A stretch of 64,000 nucleotides of DNA. Origin: Porites lobata (lineage: Eukaryota > Cnidaria > Anthozoa > Scleractinia > Poritidae). The notes beneath the pieces were generated by a model, which had not been told where the DNA came from, ran no database searches, and was given only the letters and a program-made list of their open reading frames with translations. A program made the position numbers and the translations under genes. Shown here piece after piece: positions 1 through 13,728 of this stretch. Within the stretch, counting starts at the first letter, position 1. The number at the start of each line of letters is the position of its first letter. The DNA is taken from contig CALNXK010000180.1 in NCBI GenBank assembly GCA_942486035.1, positions 656,001 to 720,000 of the forward strand. The letters run 5' to 3'.

Positions 1-739
1 AAAGACACGTTTTAGCGTTCGCTAGCCCAGATGGGACCAAGTTTTACTACTGCACCGTTCAGAAAGTGATCGCCCGCAAGGTAGCAGGAAATAACTTGCG
101 TGTCATTTTTTTTTTCCTCAGACGATTTGGGAAACTTGCCAGGCTTCTCGCCACCTTCAAACAGATACCGCTAGCGTTTGATTGGTCTGTTCGCAACTGA
201 AAAGACAGTTTGGGCATGTGAGATGAAAGCTGCTTGGCGGATTACGAAATCTTGTGCTGCCAAATACCTCTTGTTATGACTTTTAAAAAGAAGAGGATTT
301 CCGGTCTGTTACCGCTAATTATGCTTTTCGGTTTGGGAAGAAAGTAAAAATTTTCTTTTTACTCTTGATTGTGAGGCACTTAATATTTTCAATTTCCTAT
401 TGTCTGACTTAAGGAAGAGTTCATTTAGCCAAATGATGTTAAATTTAATACCGATGAAATTCACTTATTTTTCATGAGTCAATTTCCTGCAGTTGTAACG
501 TCATAAACGAAGTTTATTAATCACCACCTAAATCGCTAATATTGAATAACAAGGCCAATTCACAAAGCACGCTAGACACGGTGAAAACCTTACTACACGG
601 CGGGAAAAAATTGCAAGATATATATTGGATCGAGATACGCGGCCCAATCGATTACAACAAGGCACTGTATGTTTTATGTTCATTTATATTGAAAAAGGAG
701 CGATTTTTCTGAAACTTCATAGAGATCTAAGCTCGAGGA

Positions 740-1108
740 GGGGGGGGGGGGTACTCCTGGGAATTCTTGGCGGGGGTATGCCGCCCGGTTCTCCAAATCC
801 TGACCCCATATCGGTCCAAAAAATGTCATTTTTCACAGCCTCTAAAATCTGCACTAGTTGTCAGTGACATAGATTAGAACAGTAACAAAAAAAGATTTCT
901 TAAAACACATTTCGATTTCGCAATTTTCTTTGATTTCTTTCTTACTCATCTGGAATTGAAACGATAAAAACGTTCATATCCAGAGTTCCCGTAGTTCCTT
1001 TAAAAACCATACCCGATTCCAGACCAAAATGGGCAAAGTCCTATACCCGCTTTAGACAAAACGGCGCAAAAACCCTACCTTTGGGGCGGCACGTACCTAC
1101 CCTCCGGG
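740..1108. repeat. GC-rich palindromic-ended repeat (GGTACTCC/GGGCGGCA family)
   Basis: A 12-G run is followed by GTACTCCTGGGAATTCTTGG and GTATGCCGCCCGG. The far end reads GGGGCGGCACGTACC and CCTCCGGGG, partly complementary to the start. A relative lies at 11890-12379 and a fragment at about 63455-63520. Confidence 0.55.
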
Positions 1109-4100
1109 GATCTAAGGACGGTTTCTTGTTAGTGTTTACCCATGTTTACCCTTTTGAGCCATTTTCTAGCGGCTGTGAGAAGTCACAGATCGAACGCTTG
1201 AAAGCTCTCGTTAACCAAACAAACTTAACGAAATAATTTAATCTGTCAAAAGCCTTCCGCAAACCGCAAAAGTTTATTTTTATCAAATTTGTTTATTGTA
1301 CAATTTCTCCTCAAAACATAAACAAGTAACCTGGGCATGTATGTTAGGAGAAATAACAAACTGGTCAATTAAGTGAAAGAGAGAGAAATTCAAAATCAAC
1401 AAATGCTGTCAAGTTTGCAAAAAAAATTACATCGGGGACATTACTTTCGCTTCGAGACCGGAAATAAATGCAGGAGAACTTGACCGTTGTTGATGGGTCT
1501 CGATGGATGGCGTTGGTCTAATCAACCTTTCAAATCTTTTGGCGAATTCATTTAGCCATAAAAATAAATAAAGTAATTATTAAAGCCTAACGGTTAAACA
1601 AAATAAAGCTTGGCGGCTTTCAAGTATCACGATGACCTCGGTATTGACCCATCGTGTTCAATTCCTCACGTCTTCATACTGTTCATGCACCAGCTATTCC
1701 TTATCCATGGCGGCTGCTCCTCTCACATGGTTTTTCTCAATTCTAGAGGGTCCTGGAGATCTTAAGACATGTTAGAAGTAACAAAATGGGAGACAAAAAG
1801 TTTCACAAGTCTTGCACCATTGCACTTATGACGAACGTCCTGTAATGAGTTATTATGCAATTAATTTGGAGTTTTGATTAATACCTTTATGCAATTAACT
1901 CTTAGGATCTAAGTTCCTGTAAAACAAATGAACGGGGACGGTAGGAAAACCAAACTGTCAGAACTGTGCATTCCATTGGATCAACCCTTTTTCAATTGCA
2001 ATGTAAATTACTTTCTTTTTTCGGCGTTTCTGGCAACCCACTTGTGTCTGACGCTTCATGCAGTTTTCACTCACATCTGTGAAGATTGAAGTCTTGAACA
2101 CATCCTGAATAGGATGTGTCATAGCACTTTTTTACGAACCCCTCAAAATCCCACTTAAAAGCCACTGATCTGACTTAAGACAAGACTGTTCTTTTTACAC
2201 TGGAGCTAATCATAGCCTTAATCTTCGTGGAAACTGAATCGTACAGTTCTTGTTTAGAGAATGGACCCTAAATTCTCTAGGAATGAGACTGATGTTGACT
2301 GGCAAGTGACCCTGCAATCAAAGGTCGGAAAAACCAATGTTTATTTTTGCGAAGAGAAGCTGTTTTGGACTTCCTTAGTTAGATAGAAACATGTTTGTTT
2401 TAGCTCTCTTGTCAGGCAGTACTATAATTTAGTAGCAGGTAGCACGCTAGTTAAGTTACAGGTGGATGAGAGCCTAAAATAATCCGCCAGGTTTATTAAT
2501 CGGCGATCACAGGGCGGTACAGCCAATAGCTTTGTCGCCGCGTATGTTTGTCTAATTTTATCTCAAAAGATTTCTCAGTGAAACAGTGTAGTCAACTCCC
2601 TTTATTGCGGACACTGTAGGGACCTCCAGATAGTGTCCTCTTTACCGCGAGGCCGTAAAAGCGGGAGTTTATTTCAGTCAAACGTCTGTAGTTTATTTTT
2701 GCCGGGGATTTAGTTGCTGTCGTATTATAGGGGTGTCCGACAAGCGAGAGTCGAGAGTTGACTGTACGAGGCTCGATTACCAGCCGCTGCGCGGGAAATG
2801 AGCCCGCGTTCCTCCCACGAAGAGAGTCTCACGGAGGAACACGACCGGACCCGAGAGCGCGGCGAAACAGCGTGCTAGAGATGATCATTCACGGACTTTT
2901 TTTTATCTACGATGCATGCAGAGAACCCCTCGTTCTTTTTTCTCAAATCGAGGAACAAGCTGCTGAATGCCATGAAGCAAGGGTGAACACTTTGTTTATA
3001 TCAGTTTACTTTTAGGGCCTAATACAAATCCTTAATCTAATTTGTTGGTAATTTTCGCAAGACTTTAAGTCTTTCACACGTTGAACAGCAAAATTAGGGT
3101 TACGAACCCTTGAGTTGGGTTGGGAAAAGACCCGAAAAGGAAAGGTACAAATAAGATACTAGTAATAGCCCGCGGAAAACAACCACCTCCACGAACCTCT
3201 CTCCTGCGCTAGGGACTTTTCACGACAGTGAGAAAAAATGACGACCCAACGTGAGGCGTCTGTGTTCGCAGGCTAATAAAGTAATAGTGACCTTTAGATT
3301 TTAGCAAGAGCTTGATTTTAGTGATTACGAGCAAGTAGGAAATTGTTTCTGAGTGCGATTTTGGAAGTTCAATTTAATTGTTATTATTTCCTTCATACTA
3401 TAATTCTTTCCTGCTGTTGACTATAGCACACAGATGAACGAAGATTGATGTGATAAGTAATTACATGAGGCACAAAAATTGGGTTTGTAAACTACTAATC
3501 ATAATCCAGTCTATAAATATAAAAGCAACCTGATCCCAATAAACTCTTAAAGGTGAAGCCGGAAGATCAAAATATAATTATTTTTTTACATTTCAGTATT
3601 GTGCCTGATATCGCGGTGTTTAACACTTAATAGACTTTAAATTTTATTTTCACCCACTTCTAGTCGCCGTTAGAATGGGTTTTGTTTGGATATAGAGTGG
3701 CCTGTCCAGAGAGGTTTTTTACTTTTTACTTTTTTTACACGAATTTGGCGAGTGCAAATCCAAACGAGCGCGACGGAGATCGCTACGGGGGGTCAATAAA
3801 TTCCCCGAGCTTTTATCTCTGTATGCTAGCACGATGACCTCCAAAGAAAAAGCAGAAGGTCTGTGAACAGACTAGACTGAGAGGAGCAAACTCGAGGGAG
3901 GAGTATTATAAAGCGTGGTAAATCGGAGCCGTTCCGTTGAGAAGCCAATTACCATGTCGTGTCCTGCTGGCTGTGTGATTTCTTCGCTTTGAAGTGGAAA
4001 CCGAAGGCTTGCTTCTCGTTCTTAGTCATGCGCAATAGAGATGAGCTGTTGTAAGTGATTGGAAAAGCTGATTGGAAAGTGACGACCATGCTGGCGTGAC

Positions 4101-5716
4101 GCATGCGCAGAGCCAGTGGCAGCTATGGAAACCATCCTCGACCCCGGTGCTTATGATCCTGAGTCAGCGTGTTTTCTCTCCCTGCGCCATGCGACTGGTG
4201 GTCATGAGCAGAAGCCCTGGGGTAGAGGTTGCCTTGGAATTTTCATGTAGGTCCAGGGATTCCGGGGACGTTTTAGCATCTTAGCGACTGAGGAGAGCGA
4301 TGAAAATACTGAGAAGGGACTCAGTGTATTCGCAGGCTAAATTTTAAACAAATCTGTCAGAAACAAAATTTCGGTTTGCAACCAAACAAGCCTTCTGCAG
4401 AACCTGATCAGGTACATTTGTTAACTGTTTTCTAGTTTTATTTTTAGGATTTTTGTTTTAATTTGAGGTCCTCCTTAACAAAGCGCATTAATGGAGACCC
4501 TGGAAAAGCACAAATTAATCACTGGTTTCGTTTCAATAGAATGGGTGCATATAAATAGTTTTGTCAGAGGCTTTGATAATCGTTGTTTCTTGGATGGTTT
4601 TATCTCATTTCTAAAATAAAAAATATCTTGGTCAGTTTGTGCCAACATGAACGATAACATCAATGTTGATCTTCTCCTAATCGCTGGCTGGATGAGAATG
4701 CTTAAATCATATCAGCAGGAAATGATTACCACCCGAGGAAAAAACATGAATTCAGGCAGGACGGATGTTTAACTAAGGATGTCTCAAATAAAATACACAC
4801 ATTAATGACATTAATCCTCACCGTCCGCGATAATTAACGACCTGTAACCTGGGTGGTTTAGCATTTTTGTTAAGTAGTTTAATCTGCAAATAAACAAACA
4901 AATAAATAAATATTTGAAAAAATCATTTCGCTCATGTGTTAGTAACTACAGGTTAACTACAGGTTAAGTAACTACAGTTCATCTTAAACTGCATCTAACA
5001 AGACGTGCTACTTTCGTTACTGAATGTATGACATCAGTGTTCTTGTGGTTCCGGCTGAAGCAGATTGTAAACATAGCGCACGCATTCAGATTTCTAAAGA
5101 TCGTGCTATGCATTTGTCCATGATGGCATCTTCCACAATTACATAAATTAGTGAGCAAACCAAGAAATCTACTAAGAGAACAAATGAGTTATTTCACCAT
5201 ATTAGCCGCTCTCACATGAATTTCACGGAAAACTAAATTTGCGCAAACCATGCACTTATGATAAACTCTCTACCAGAGTATATAAGAAAGACCAACTCCC
5301 CTTGGGGAAGTACGCTTGACAAAATATTATTTAAACTATCGGATACCCAATCACTAGCGTCGCTTGCGATTTAATGGCTTAAAAGAAAGAAGGAGCGAGA
5401 TTCGGGATAGTTATTGAAGGGCTCCAAAAAAGAAAAGAAAAAACAACCTCTCCAAAACGGAAATGAGTCAGGGTCAGGGGAATTCCTTGCATGGAGCCCT
5501 TCGAAATTGAATTATGAAAGGGATGCGAGATTTGGCGATCAGGGAAATGTTGATCCAAGGAAACGATATTCGATAAGGAAAGTTGGATACATTTTTTCAA
5601 CGCTGAATATCGTCCTTTCTTTTTGACCTAACAGAAACTGTGCCAAAATTTCCTCGACCTTGTCACATGCCTTTTCGTACGACTATTTTAAGCTGATTTT
5701 CCTGGCACAAGGGAAT
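1109..5716. other. Gene-free stretch
   Basis: AT-rich sequence with scattered short open frames and the weak GTCCGC repeat at 2580-2765. No exon with good splice signals or recognisable protein was seen. Confidence 0.5.
2580..2765. repeat. Degenerate GTCCGC-type repeat
   Basis: Contains TTATTGCGGACACTGTAGGG, AGTGTCCTCTTTACC and GGGGTGTCCGACAAGCGAGA, resembling the GTCCGCTTAAT repeat at 38200. The boundaries are not clear. Confidence 0.35.
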
Positions 5717-6114
5717 CAGGGGCACCAAACGAGGATATAGTTCAAAACCACTTAACATAGCATTGTTGAATGTATTTTAGTATTCAAACGGTAGATATAG
5801 GCATATTTTTATCCCCTAAAGACTTTTCATCTGTTCGGATTTCCTAGCTGAAAATCTATTGATCCGAAAATTATAGGGATAAAAACTTACCTTCTCGAAA
5901 ATTTCAGCCAGGAAAAGGCTCCCGAAAATTCTAGGTGGCCTTTTTTAGGGTCAAAATCCCTTAAAAATGGGTAATTATACCATTTTGTGGATGTTCGAAA
6001 ATCCTAGGAGCGGCAGGCAAGCAAGAAATTTTACAACAAATGCTCCGAAAATTCTAGATCTCAAATCGTCTTCCGAACAGATATTTTCCCGAAAATTGCC
6101 GTTGGGTGCCCCTG
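5717..6114. repeat. MITE with CAGGGGCACC termini, copy 1
   Basis: Starts CAGGGGCACCAAACG and ends TTGGGTGCCCCTG, an inverted pair. The interior repeats CCGAAAATT and TCTGTTCGG / CCGAACAGATATTTT. Partner at 9697-10147. Confidence 0.65.
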
Positions 6115-6279
6115 GGGAATCTGGAGCCTCAGCAGAGGCTGAACTTTATGGAACGTTTGTTCGGGATCGGATTAACATATGACAACCGGAGGGATTACGG
6201 GGTTACTGGATCGAGGGAAAATTTTGATTAGGGTGCACGTGTTGGGATTGAAGCAGCCTGATTGAAGACCAGTAGGTAT

Positions 6280-6453
6280 ATATCCTGTTCCAGGCTCTCA
6301 GATAGTTGGGATGACGCGCCAGCAAAAGACAAGAGCGAAATATCAGCTGCAGTTCTGAGAAAAGGAGGCGGTAACGGTTTCCTGCCGTTTTATTCTCGTG
6401 TTCGCGCTTTTTCAATTCTTTAGACCTGACTATCTCTTAGCCTGGAACAGGCT
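6280..6453. repeat. MITE hairpin with 9-bp TSD (CCTGTTCCAGGCT family)
   Basis: Termini CCTGTTCCAGGCT (6284) and AGCCTGGAACAGG (6439) are inverted. The direct repeat AGTAGGTAT flanks at 6271-6279 and 6454-6462. A second copy is at 50443-50600. Confidence 0.7.
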
Positions 6454-6467
6454 AGTAGGTATGACCA

Positions 6468-6695
6468 TTAGGGCCATTTATACGAGGAAAAATAAACGCT
6501 TATCTTTCCTTAGACGCGTCCCAAATAAGACGCAAACTATCCCGCTGAAACGGCATTTTAAGAGGCAACTTAGAAAAGACGCGTCTTATCGAAGAACAGG
6601 TTTTAGGGGCTGTTCTTAGATAAGAAACGTCTTAGCTCAATTTCAAAGGAAATGTGCCGTTTATAGGGGATAGTTTGAGTCTTATTTAGGACGCT
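6468..6695. repeat. Truncated MITE with AGGGCCATTTATA terminus
   Basis: It begins AGGGCCATTTATACGAGG and carries AAGACGCGTCTTA-type inner repeats. It is the same family as the nested element at 39748-40518, but the right terminus is missing. It starts a few bases after the hairpin at 6280-6453. Confidence 0.6.
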
Positions 6696-7821
6696 GAGGT
6701 TGTAGCTCTTAGTTTTAAAGAAAAAAAGAAACAAAATAATGAATGGAAGACAGATTTTAAAAGAAAACCGACGTTCCCTTAACTTACCTATCCTAAAATG
6801 ACTTCATCTCGACTCAAATCCCTTTCTCGTAGGCCTTCGGCGCGTGCCGAGTCTTGAAGATCTGGGCCGGAGTAGCATTATAGAAGAGAACACTGAACAA
6901 TGCGTCTTCAAGTTTCTACGTTTTTGTGTTATGACTTTTATCGAAAACGTGTCACTGAATGAGCCTCAGCCTCTACGCTTGGTGTTCACACGTTGCGGAA
7001 GCAGCCGAGCGGCGTTTCGTGCCCTTCCTCCAAAAACAAAAATTGCTTGTCATATACACCTGACTTTCTCGATAGTAATTTTAGAAAGCATGGCAAACTC
7101 ATCACCAAAACCCACAAAAAATCTGTGACCAGCAACAACTGAGCTGAAGCAAGATTTAATGGGCACAGACAATGAAACTGAAGATAATTACTAACCAACC
7201 AACAAAAGGTAAAAAAAATATGAAAAAAGACAGAAAACGTGGAAAGCTTCGATCACTGGGTTCCCTCAAGAAACAGTCTCTCCATCTTCTGATAAGTTAA
7301 TCTCTGGGCATGTGATTGAACTTGCGAGTAAGAGAAAGCAACCTGCCTGAACTCGAGAGGTCCATCCGCCATATTGAACCTTGTTTATAGAACGTGACTC
7401 TAGATTGGATTGTGATTGCGATTGCAATCAGAGTTTTGTGAATGGTTCGCGGCGAAATTGACACAATAGCGCATTCAACTTAAAGTATCGGGGCACCTAT
7501 AAAGAGAACGTTTGGAATGCGTGCTGGCGTTTTCAATAAAAAAGATCAGCTTTAGATCAAAACGATGTGAAAATCTGTGTTTTCTCAATCAAGAAGCCAG
7601 CAGCAGTTTTCAGAAAGCAAAAAAAGAAAAAAAAACATCCAGAGGCACGTGCGTTTCACATTCTGTTACATTAACTGTTTTGTCCAGCGTTACCTCCCCC
7701 CTTGCAAAACAACAACGACAAATACACAAATCCTAGGTGAACTTGAAGTCATGATGGTTAATTTCCTTCTTAAAATGAAAAATGTTGACTATGATCTCAC
7801 ACATTTCATTTACGTTTGTTC

Positions 7822-7910
7822 TAGCCTGTGAATACAGCAGTCTCTCCTCGCTTCTCGCCACTAAAGACGCTCGACGAGAAGCAAGGGGAGCCAGCTGTAT
7901 TCGCAGGCTA
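7822..7910. repeat. Short hairpin MITE (TAGCCTGNNAATACAGC family), copy 1
   Basis: TAGCCTGTGAATACAGC pairs with GCTGTATTCGCAGGCTA. Near-matching 9-bp flanks (CGTTTGTTC / TGTTTGTTC) suggest a target duplication. A second copy is at 58583-58670. Confidence 0.7.
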
Positions 7911-9098
7911 TTGTTTGTTCGGCGGGGTAAGTGGCTTTTTCCGGACACTTGTGTGCGTGTAGTACCCGCACCCTGGAAATTCGTCTATTGGCTTCTTATC
8001 AAAACAAGTTTATTTTTGGTTTCGCTTTGATACGAACCTCTTTTCTTCGCAAACTGTAAATGACTGAAGGAACGCATGCATGTGTGTATCAAATGAGCGT
8101 TCTTACTCTTTGGGCTCTCTCTGCACTTGACCTGTCCACCTATGTTAAATGTTTGTGCTTCTTTGGTAGTTCAGCTAGTTGCGTCACTCAGACATAGTGG
8201 TTTGCCATCAGTTGTATGCAGTGCACGGAATAACACCTGTTTCCTTTAAAACAATTATTCAATGAGCCCATGTTTAAAACGAGGAAAGAGGTAATACATG
8301 TGCTTAGCTTAGTGCGAAACGAAGTGAAACGAACCGCAGGAAAGGGAAATACAATATCTTTTGTGAAATGACACCGTCTGTGGCCTGCGGGTTCCAGCTC
8401 AATATTACGGTTGAAGTTAATAACTCAAAGTTCAGCCTTAAGCGAGATATCGTTCTCACCCTGAAGAATGGCGCTGGTGGGTGTACCACTAAGCCACCTG
8501 TGCATGCATCCTGACATGTCGACACACTGGGCTCTCGGTTATTAAACCAGAGTTTAAACGGTGCGTTCGAAGGGACTTTTGAATTTGGCCAGCCCTCGGA
8601 TTTAAACACTGCGTCAAAAAGGCTTACAATTCAGCTTACAAACAAATTTGGAGGCCCACTGAATGTCTTACACCGCGGTGTAATCTATACTTTGTTTAAA
8701 CAACTGATCCAGTCTGTCTGAGTATCAAGCGAGCCAACTTCAAGTTCAAACTGAAGTTTATTAAAAACACTTTTGATACAAGCCATAATTAATCCTTGCC
8801 CGCAAAGCAGCCTATAGCTAATCGAGGCGGGAAGGAAAAGTAAAAAAAGTTACAATTATTATAGGGTTGAATCATAACAATAAAGTTACAAGGATACACG
8901 AACATCAACATTCAAGTATATAAGGGCCGGCTGGAACTTTTAATGATACAAACGGCACAATAAGTTGTTACCGTGGTAGAGGTGGAAGTGGAAATAAGTG
9001 AGTTAAGTCAACTCGTAAAACAAATAATCGTTGATTTATTAGGGTGTAAAACTCTCAAGCACGGAGTTAGTATAGAGCGTAATATACAAAAAGCAAAG

Positions 9099-9131
<33 letters not shown>

Positions 9132-9696
9132 CTAAACAACAGAAAACTATAACAGTGACACTTTTCTAGTGATGCTAAAATCAATACTTTGTTTATAATT
9201 AAGGAGCTTTAAAATGATAAACTATACTCTGCGAAATGAACTACAAGAGGAAAAGCAAAGTTTTACCACATGCAGATTGATCTGTCATTTGGGAGAACAA
9301 TAAAATGACGTCCGAAAGACTTCCCCTACGCCATGCCATGCTACGTTGACCACACCAGACAAAGCCGCCTACACAGTTCTCATTGTGATCTGTTTACTCA
9401 ACTGAGAATCACCTCGTGGTTTGTTTGTCACAAGGAAAAGCAATAGTCTATGTTCCAGCAATTGGATATTCAATAGAAATAAAACAACAACTGAAATTAT
9501 AGATTCAAATAAAGTCCTTTCAAATAGAGCGAAAAATGACACCGTTGCCTCTACCAGTAACCACTTAATCTGAATCCACGTGTTGGCTTTCATTTCAGCC
9601 GCAATAGAAGGATTGTTTTTCATTTTCTTTGAAGTGTTAAGTTAAAGAATCAGCATCAAAATCAGGCCAAAAAACATGACAGTTAAGTTATGAAAT
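7911..9696. other. Gene-free stretch
   Basis: A short plus-strand frame near 8369-8515 (LNITVEVNNSKFSLKRDIVL) has no recognisable family. Apart from the (AG)n at 9099 nothing else was identified. Confidence 0.4.
9099..9129. repeat. (AG)n microsatellite
   Basis: About fifteen consecutive GA units in otherwise AT-rich sequence. Confidence 0.9.
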
Positions 9697-10147
9697 CAGG
9701 GGCACCTTCTAAATACTTTGAAAAAACTTTTTTGGCTATTTAAAGTACTTTTAGATCTCTAGAAATGTATTCTAAGCAGTGCTATAAAATTTGTATTCGT
9801 TCCGTCATCCTAGGGCAACTTGAGTCTTTTCGAAATTACGAGTATTTTTTCCCCCAAAATTTTAGATGCAATTTAACTTTTCGTACTCTCCATCACATTT
9901 TTGAATCCGAAATTTAGGTTTCCTTTCTTCTACGAAAACAGGATGACGAAAAAAGGTCTAACCTGGGGAATGAAATGTGAAAAATTAAACTTTGGGAGTT
10001 GGGAGTTTATTAGATAAGCTTCGAAAATTGCACATGAATGGAATGGTCATCTAGAAATTTTTAGCCGTCCTCAAGTAATAGAAAATTCTCGGCAATATTT
10101 GATTCTCCGAACAGATATTTTACAGAAAACAGTTGTTGGGTGCCCCA
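9697..10147. repeat. MITE with CAGGGGCACC termini, copy 2
   Basis: Starts CAGGGGCACCTTC and ends TGTTGGGTGCCCC, with inner CCGAACAGATATTTTACAG, the same phrase as in 5717-6114. No coding potential. Confidence 0.65.
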
Positions 10148-11264
10148 CGTGAAATCAAATATAAAGTAAAAACTAGGTATAAGATCGCACTTTAGAAGAC
10201 ACGGTGTTACTGAGTTGTTTACAACCGTGGAGAGGATATCTTAGAACTGGGAAGGAAAATCTTACTAGGTAGATCCAGGAGCAGATTATCGGCTCCTGGT
10301 AGGTCAAAATAAATAAACTGAAAACTGATCCTAGTGGCAAAGCGATAGAGAAGTAAGCAAATGATATGGTAAAAAGCTGGGGAAAAACCCAACAAGACAA
10401 GACAACCCCTCCTCGATCCTCAGGGGCTAAAAGATGAATAAGGCGGATAACCCTGGCGCCATATGCTTTTCATTCTCACTCTGATGATGTGCCAACCGCA
10501 AGTTGTTCATGGATTTAGCGCTATGAGAATCTTAGCACCATATAAACTGCCTTCGCACGATTTCCGCAGCTCTTTTGGCTCGAACAGCGGCTTGTAATCG
10601 AACCTACTTTCACTCGGGGATTCCTATACAGGCAAGAAACAAACAAACATGGCGCGGGCCGGAAATTCAGTTTCTTTTTTTTTAAGAAGGGATTTCTCTG
10701 ATGATTCTGAAAGAGGTAAAAGCCCCGCTCGTCGGCGGTTTTCTTTTAGAGATTCAAGGCCCAGCCCTAGGGACACAATAAAATTAAGGGAATCAATCGA
10801 TTGAAAACACTAATTCGAGCGTGTCCCCATTCGTTAACGTTTGAGATCAGGGGCTGTATCTTACTTTAAATATTATCTCTTAATGGTGAGCAGTGCAACA
10901 AAGAATGAATTTTGTCTTCAAACTGATCACATCTGTCTAAAAATACAACATAGTCTACTGTTGTCTCTTTTGTGACTGATTTGGTTGTATATATAAATCT
11001 ATCAATCTCATCATGAGCTTGTGATTGCTTATATATCCGTGAACTGAATAAATGTCCTTCTCTACAATATTTTCTAGTAAGTTCAATGATATTTTGACGG
11101 GCGCGATTATTTTCGACGTATTCGTCCTTAGGAATCCTTTATATAAAATTCTACTCTTTAAGAGTTTTGAAGACATCAGTCATAAACTCTCATTAAATCG
11201 GTGATGTGTTGTGGATTAGATGATTCGTGGAATATTGTCTTCATGAGATGAAAGTAGTGAAGAC

Positions 11265-11800
11265 TACAGTAGAACCTCCTGAACCTCTGAAGGAAAACGA
11301 AAAACAGATCGACTAGCGGTAGTTCGAGTTATCGGGGTCGATTGAATGTCAAATTTGCCATCTTAACAATTAAAAGTTACTGATTTTTCAGCACTTTGTA
11401 TAGTACAGTGCAAATTTAACTTATTTCACCAGGAACGGTGACATGACAGCGACATAATCATGCTTTTTTAATATTATAAAACGTGATCTGTTCGTAGCAC
11501 CAATCAAAATTAAAATCCAATGCTGTAGTGTTAGCTTTAGCGTTTTTACTAATTATACAATAAGAAGACTGAGTTGATGGAATGATATCCAAGTGGAGTT
11601 GAAAGAACTAGGATTGGAATTAAATTTCATCTGAAATTTCAGTGAAATTTTGATCGAGGAAAAGGAAATTTAGTTCGAGTTTAACTATCCGAGTTTGAGT
11701 TAACCGTGTAAAAATCACTGAAAATTGGGGTGAAATCTAAGGGAAATGGCACTTAGTTCGAGTTATCCGAGCTAGTTCAAGTTATGGGGGTTCTACGGTA
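11265..11800. mobile_element. Non-autonomous pogo/Tc1-like DNA element
   Basis: Termini TACAGTAGAACCTCC and GGGGGTTCTACGGTA are inverted repeats with TA ends. TCGAGTTATC-type phrases occur near both ends (GTTCGAGTTATCGGGG, GTTCGAGTTATCCGAG). The pattern resembles widespread pogo/Tigger-derived MITEs. No transposase was seen. Confidence 0.65.
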
Positions 11801-11889
11801 TGTATATCGTTGAAGTGTAGATCTAATGAAACAAGAATCGCCGAATTTTAACCTGGCTGCCACGGGGCGATTATTTCTGAGGAGAGGGG

Positions 11890-12379
11890 GTGGTTGTACA
11901 CACCTCAGGCTACCCCCCGGGAGCATTTGCATGGGTATTTTTTGGGTGGGTATGTGCCGCCCGGGACTCCTATTTGGCACGCCGTTCTAAAAAAAATTTT
12001 CCCTAAAATTGATACCCAGTTCCTGAAATGGGCCAATTTTTTATACCCCGTTCTAGAATTCTCCCTAAAACTGATACCCCATTCTAGAAATGGGCCAATT
12101 TTTTATACTCCGTTCTAGAAAGTTTGTAAATCGAAATAGCCCTGTTTTTTTAAAAAGATATTTCTTTATTTGTTCGACTTATGCATCAAATAAATGCTTC
12201 ATTATAATCAGCAACAATTTTAAGCAGAAGATAAAGCCGTGATCCACAATTTTTTATACCCCGTTCTACAAAACGCCTCTGAAATGGATACCCCGTTATA
12301 AATCAGGAGCTTCAAAATCACGACCCCGTTGGGCGGCACATACCCGTATAGGCAATGTATGGGAGTCCCCCGGGAGGCT
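11890..12379. repeat. GC-rich palindromic-ended repeat, second copy
   Basis: Left end CTACCCCCCGGGAGCATT and GGTATGTGCCGCCCGGGACT; right end GGGCGGCACATACCCG and GAGTCCCCCGGGAGGCT. Internal tandem phrases (TTTTTTATACCCCGTTCTAG) occur three times or more. Confidence 0.6.
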
Positions 12380-13009
12380 ACCATAAAACCTTGTGAACAA
12401 TTTTTATAAGGACCACTGGACAAACAGCAGCGAGAGAAAGCCGGATCTTGTAGTAGATCAGGATCAACAATACAAAAACACTGAAAAATACAACACTGAA
12501 AATTGAAGGGGTAACAAATTTATCAGCCCAATATCATTTTCGACTAGACAAAACTAGTCTTCATGACATCAGGGGCTAGAAAAGCTAAGTGAGAATAGAA
12601 TAAACGGTTACAGACTATTTAAAATAATACACATATAAAAATAAAATGTGATTGGTGGAGGAATGCAATAGCTGAAAACATGTATAAATATAAATATAAA
12701 TGTCAAAAGATTAAATTTCATCTCGTCTGTTCATCCCATAGGGTTCAAGTGTTTTGCCTTTAGATAACGTTTTTCGCGAAAATTGTCTGAGCTTGGTGAG
12801 TCTGTCTTTGCTTATTATAGTCGTTAAGAAGAAACTGTTATAATTATCCCATTGAAACCAAAAACTTTCAGGAACTTTCTTTTGCCCTGTTTACCCAACA
12901 GAAAAAAACACTTGCATGTTCGTCATACGTCAGGTTTAATACAAGTTTGCTTGTTTGAAAGTACTGAATTGTTTTCCTTGTACCGCTGTATAAGTCGGAC
13001 TGCTATCAT

Positions 13010-13162
13010 TTATTCAGGGGAGGGTCATAGAATTTTAGGACGCTTTCTAGAGGAGGGTCGGGACATTTTAATCCCTTACCTGGGGAGGGTCATTTTATTT
13101 TCAGCGTTTAACTGAAAATCTCCACCTCCCCTCCCCCCTGCTAATTTCTGACAAATCCCTTT
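13010..13162. repeat. Fragment of the ACTTGTCAG...CTGACAAGT TIR element
   Basis: The right end CTCCCCCCTGCTAATTTCTG and ACAAATCCC matches the right terminus of the full element at 31900-32586. The left part carries GGGGAGGGTCAT repeats. Confidence 0.5.
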
Positions 13163-13538
13163 TAAGTAGAAACAATAAGGGTCATAAACAAACGATCTTG
13201 ATGAAAATTTTTGTTCAGCCTTTCTTTCACGGACTACAAGTTCTTATGAACATCTCACTTTGTTTGAAGAGCCCAACTTCTCTGTAAGTCAGCCGCGTTT
13301 ATTAAATGATATCAGAGTTAAATTTACGATATCGAGTACTCCGGTTCATGATTGGACCGCTCACAAATCACCTTGAGTTCGTTTAAGATTTCGCACAATT
13401 ATTTTGATTGAATTTTGTTTTGCGAAAGCAGACATTTGTTCCTGTGAGTCTTTACGCTAAAAAATGTTCACCCTCTACGATTTTCTCTGACGACTGGAAA
13501 TGTACTTTTCAAGTTGAGTAGCAGCTTCGTCAACTCAA

Positions 13539-13702
13539 GGTGATGTTACACGGGACGATTCGCAACGACGATCTTTCAGGCAAAATACAGCTTTGCAATG
13601 CTGGAATAACGTTTTAACCGTTCGAAACAATGTCGCAATAATGTTGCAACACTCTGTTGCCCTAAAAATCGTCGTTGCAAGTTGTGCCGCGTAACATCAC
13701 CC
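13539..13702. repeat. Hairpin MITE (GGTGATGTTACACG family), copy 1
   Basis: GGTGATGTTACACGGGACGA pairs with the right end GCGTAACATCACC; inner CAACGACGATC and GATCGTCGTTG-like arms. Copies 1 and 2 sit 26 bp apart. Confidence 0.75.
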
Positions 13703-13728
13703 TCAGTCATGACTGATTCCCCTCTAAA

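Noticed and set aside
7733..8030. Open frames on both strands with arginine/alanine-rich runs
   Set aside because: Produced by the hairpin MITE at 7822-7910.
8369..8515. Short frame with LNITVEVNNSKFSLKRDIVL
   Set aside because: Looks protein-like but has no clear splice context or recognised family.
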